A DNA stretch of 64,000 bases from NCBI RefSeq assembly GCF_035325945.1, contig NZ_DAOKYX010000001.1:124001-188000 (forward strand). The letters run 5' to 3'. Source of the stretch: Parvibaculum sp035325945. GTDB lineage: Bacteria; Pseudomonadota; Alphaproteobacteria; Parvibaculales; Parvibaculaceae. The position numbers and the translations under genes were made by a program. Shown one piece after another: positions 62,432 to 64,000 of the stretch (within the stretch, counting starts at the first letter, position 1; each line of letters starts with the position of its first letter). The notes beneath the pieces were generated by a model. The model was not told the DNA's origin. It saw nothing but the letters and a program-made list of their open reading frames with translations, and searched no databases.

Positions 62432-63139
62432 ATGACCCTTTTTCGATCCGGGTTCGTGCCCGCCCTGACCGGCCTTTGCCTGATCGCGCTGGCGGCCGCG
62501 CTCTCATTGGGCGCGGCGACAGCCGAAGCGGCGCCGGTGCGGACATTGCCCCAGCCCGGCGAGGCCGTGCCGCCGCCAAGCGAGCGTTTCAACGAAGGCG
62601 TCGCCGCCTATGAGAGCGGCGACTATTCCCGCGCCTTCGAGATATGGCTTCCGCTCGCGCAAGGTGGCGATCTCGCGGCGATGCGCAATGTCGGCCTCCT
62701 GCTCCGCAAGGGGCTCGGCACGAAGCGCGATCCGGCGCGCGCCCTCTGGTTTTATGAGGAGGCCGGACAAAAGGGCTTCGGGCTTGCGCAGCTCAACGCC
62801 GCTTTCATGCATCTCAATGGCGACGGCGTGCCGAGGAACCTTGAGGCGGCAGCATTCTGGTTCCATGCGGCCGCCCTATCGGGCAATCCGATCGCGCAAT
62901 ATAATCTCGCGGTGATGTATGAGCGCGGCTCCGGCGTCGACAAGGATATAGCGCGCGCGCTCGGCTGGTATGCGCTCGCGGCCCGCTCCGGCAGCGAACT
63001 CGCGCTCGACCGGCTTGGCGTGCTGGTGCCGAGCCTTGCCGGACCCAAGGCGCCGAAGCCCGCCGATGCGGTCGCCGAAAAGACGGCCCCTCCCCCGCCA
63101 CCGGCTGAATTCGAGCAGCCCGCTGCCGAAACGCGGTGA
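62432..63139 (+). CDS. Secreted Sel1-repeat protein
   Basis: A 235-residue protein with a signal peptide (about 1-33) and three to four Sel1-like repeats: AYESGDYSRAFEIWLPLAQGG, then LLRKGLGTKRDPARALWFYEEA, NGDGVPRNLEAAAFWFHAAA and YERGSGVDKDIARALGWYALAA. The C-terminal tail is Pro/Ala-rich (EKTAPPPPPAEF). Sel1 proteins act as periplasmic scaffolds. The ATG at 62432 is favoured over one at 62360 because the signal begins here. It is in the same run as the lipoprotein and J-domain genes. Confidence 0.85.
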   Translation: MTLFRSGFVPALTGLCLIALAAALSLGAATAEAAPVRTLPQPGEAVPPPSERFNEGVAAYESGDYSRAFEIWLPLAQGGDLAAMRNVGLLLRKGLGTKRDPARALWFYEEAGQKGFGLAQLNAAFMHLNGDGVPRNLEAAAFWFHAAALSGNPIAQYNLAVMYERGSGVDKDIARALGWYALAARSGSELALDRLGVLVPSLAGPKAPKPADAVAEKTAPPPPPAEFEQPAAETR

Positions 63140-63221
63140 GCCCGAGGCCATCGTCCGAACGGTTAACGAATTCGTATCGGCGTCGGCCTATCCTCGGCGT
63201 TCCGGCTTCAGGAGCGAGCGC

Positions 63222-64000
63222 TTGCGCGACCCTTACGAAATTCTCGGCCTTGCGCCCGATGCGGGCGCGGCGGAAATCAAAGCCGCCTATCGGCGGCTGG
63301 CGAAGACCTATCACCCCGACGCCCATGCGAAGGGGAACGATGCCCATGCGCAATCGCGATTCCAGGAAGTGACAGCCGCCTACAACCTCCTGAAGGATGC
63401 GGGCGCTCGTGCGCGCTTCGATCAGGAGCGTCAGCAGCAAGCACGAAGAGCGCGCAAGGAGCAGGCGGCCGGGCAAGGCTCATTCGAGGAAGCCCCCTTC
63501 TCGCGCACGGCCCACAAAACCGCACGGCGCTTTGAGAGCGATGCGGCGAGCGCGGAGCCGACGGGGACCAGGGAGGAAATCTTCGCGGAGCTTTTCGAGG
63601 GCATCCGCAGCGCCGGCAAGCGGGTGTTCCGCGCCCGCGGCGAGGACCGGACCTATCGCCTCGCCGTTTCCTTTCTCGAAGCCGCGTGTGGCGCGAGGAA
63701 GCGGGTGGCGCTCGCAAGCGGCAAGACGCTCGATGTGCAGATTCCCGCCGGCATCGAGGATGGCCGTCAGATCAGGCTGCGCGGACAGGGCGGCGAGGGG
63801 CACGGGGGCGCGGCCGCAGGCGACGCGCTCGTCACAGTTTCGGTCGAACCGCATCCGCAATTCGAGCGGCGCGGGCTCGATATTCTGCTGTGCTGCCCGG
63901 TTTCGCTTCCCGAAGCGGTGCTGGGCGCGAGAATCGAGGTGCCGACGATCCACGGGCCGGTGACGCTCTCGGTGCCCAAGGGCTCGAACAGCGGCACGCG
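63222..64000 (+). CDS. J-domain chaperone without a zinc finger (class B DnaJ/CbpA-like), 3' end outside the window
   Basis: The frame begins at TTG 63222, with GGAG seven bases upstream, and runs off the window. An N-terminal J domain (about 1-65) has YHPD as the HPD signature that activates DnaK, then a linker rich in Arg/Lys/Gln, and two C-terminal client-binding domains with LAVSFLEAACGARKRVAL and IPAGIEDGRQIRLRGQGGEG. There is no Cys-rich zinc-finger region between the linker and client domains, so this is a class B J-protein. It lies 82 bases after the Sel1 gene. No ATG begins the J domain, so the TTG start is the best choice. Confidence 0.9.
   Translation, partial: MRDPYEILGLAPDAGAAEIKAAYRRLAKTYHPDAHAKGNDAHAQSRFQEVTAAYNLLKDAGARARFDQERQQQARRARKEQAAGQGSFEEAPFSRTAHKTARRFESDAASAEPTGTREEIFAELFEGIRSAGKRVFRARGEDRTYRLAVSFLEAACGARKRVALASGKTLDVQIPAGIEDGRQIRLRGQGGEGHGGAAAGDALVTVSVEPHPQFERRGLDILLCCPVSLPEAVLGARIEVPTIHGPVTLSVPKGSNSGT

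Overview
The window is GC-rich DNA from an alphaproteobacterium. Support for this comes from a COQ9-family gene divergent from rpsU (a known alphaproteobacterial arrangement), a GapR/DUF2312 gene, a three-gene pntAA/pntAB/pntB transhydrogenase with a 49-residue aa3-type oxidase subunit IV upstream, DUF1244, and a cysteine-free L36 protein. The many acyl-CoA, thiolase and CoA-ligase genes would suit an aerobic degrader of lipids or xenobiotics (Parvibaculum-like), but I cannot fix a genus. Three runs of exactly 100 N (28294-28393, 29974-30073, 57748-57847) show this is a scaffolded draft; they cut a HAD hydrolase, a PAS protein and an SDR gene. I see no tRNA, rRNA, CRISPR array, transposase or integrase, and base composition looks even, so this reads as ordinary chromosome.

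Layout. 1-6.7 kb holds housekeeping genes: ubiX, purE-purK, a diguanylate cyclase, COQ9/def and rpsU. 6.8-10.6 kb holds OsmC, the proton-translocating transhydrogenase and cytochrome oxidase subunit IV. 10.7-15.4 kb is a four-gene minus-strand operon (M3 peptidase, UbiB-like kinase, thioesterase, alpha/beta hydrolase). 15.5-20.5 kb has an OmpA lipoprotein, an NtrC-type sigma-54 regulator and a membrane-anchored GH17 glycosidase. 20.6-28.6 kb carries GapR, DUF1244, N-formylglutamate amidohydrolase, glycerate kinase next to pyruvate kinase, hydrolases and rpmJ.

28.8-37.9 kb has a second copy of the alpha/beta hydrolase, an MFS exporter and a plus-strand catabolic cluster: acyl-CoA dehydrogenase, nitroreductase, Zn-ribbon DUF35 protein, thiolase-like protein, VOC, GST and TauD dioxygenase. 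38.0-40.8 kb is a small envelope operon (LolA-like protein, outer-membrane barrel, PAP2 phosphatase) behind two adjacent palindromes; the RND transporter that often accompanies such proteins is absent. 40.8-43.2 kb is a B12 uptake unit: promoter, cobalamin riboswitch, hairpin, TonB receptor.

43.3-47.2 kb has an enoyl-CoA hydratase, a sphingosine-1-phosphate-lyase-like PLP enzyme and an acyl-CoA synthetase. 47.3-51.6 kb has a possible structured RNA with a terminator, a palindromic MarR operator, and a MarR-EmrA-EmrB efflux operon. 52.4-61.8 kb carries a second CoA ligase, amidase, class III aminotransferase, SDR, a phosphotransferase/P-loop kinase fusion, a CDF metal exporter and pdxH. 61.9 kb to the edge has a glycine-zipper lipoprotein, a Sel1 protein and a J-domain chaperone without a zinc finger that runs off the end.

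No striking new defence or mobile system is visible. The best candidates for a second look are the orphan LolA/barrel/PAP2 operon with its palindromes, the structured RNA beside the MarR operator, the S1P-lyase-like locus, and the thiolase/DUF35 pair whose thiolase active-site residues are altered.
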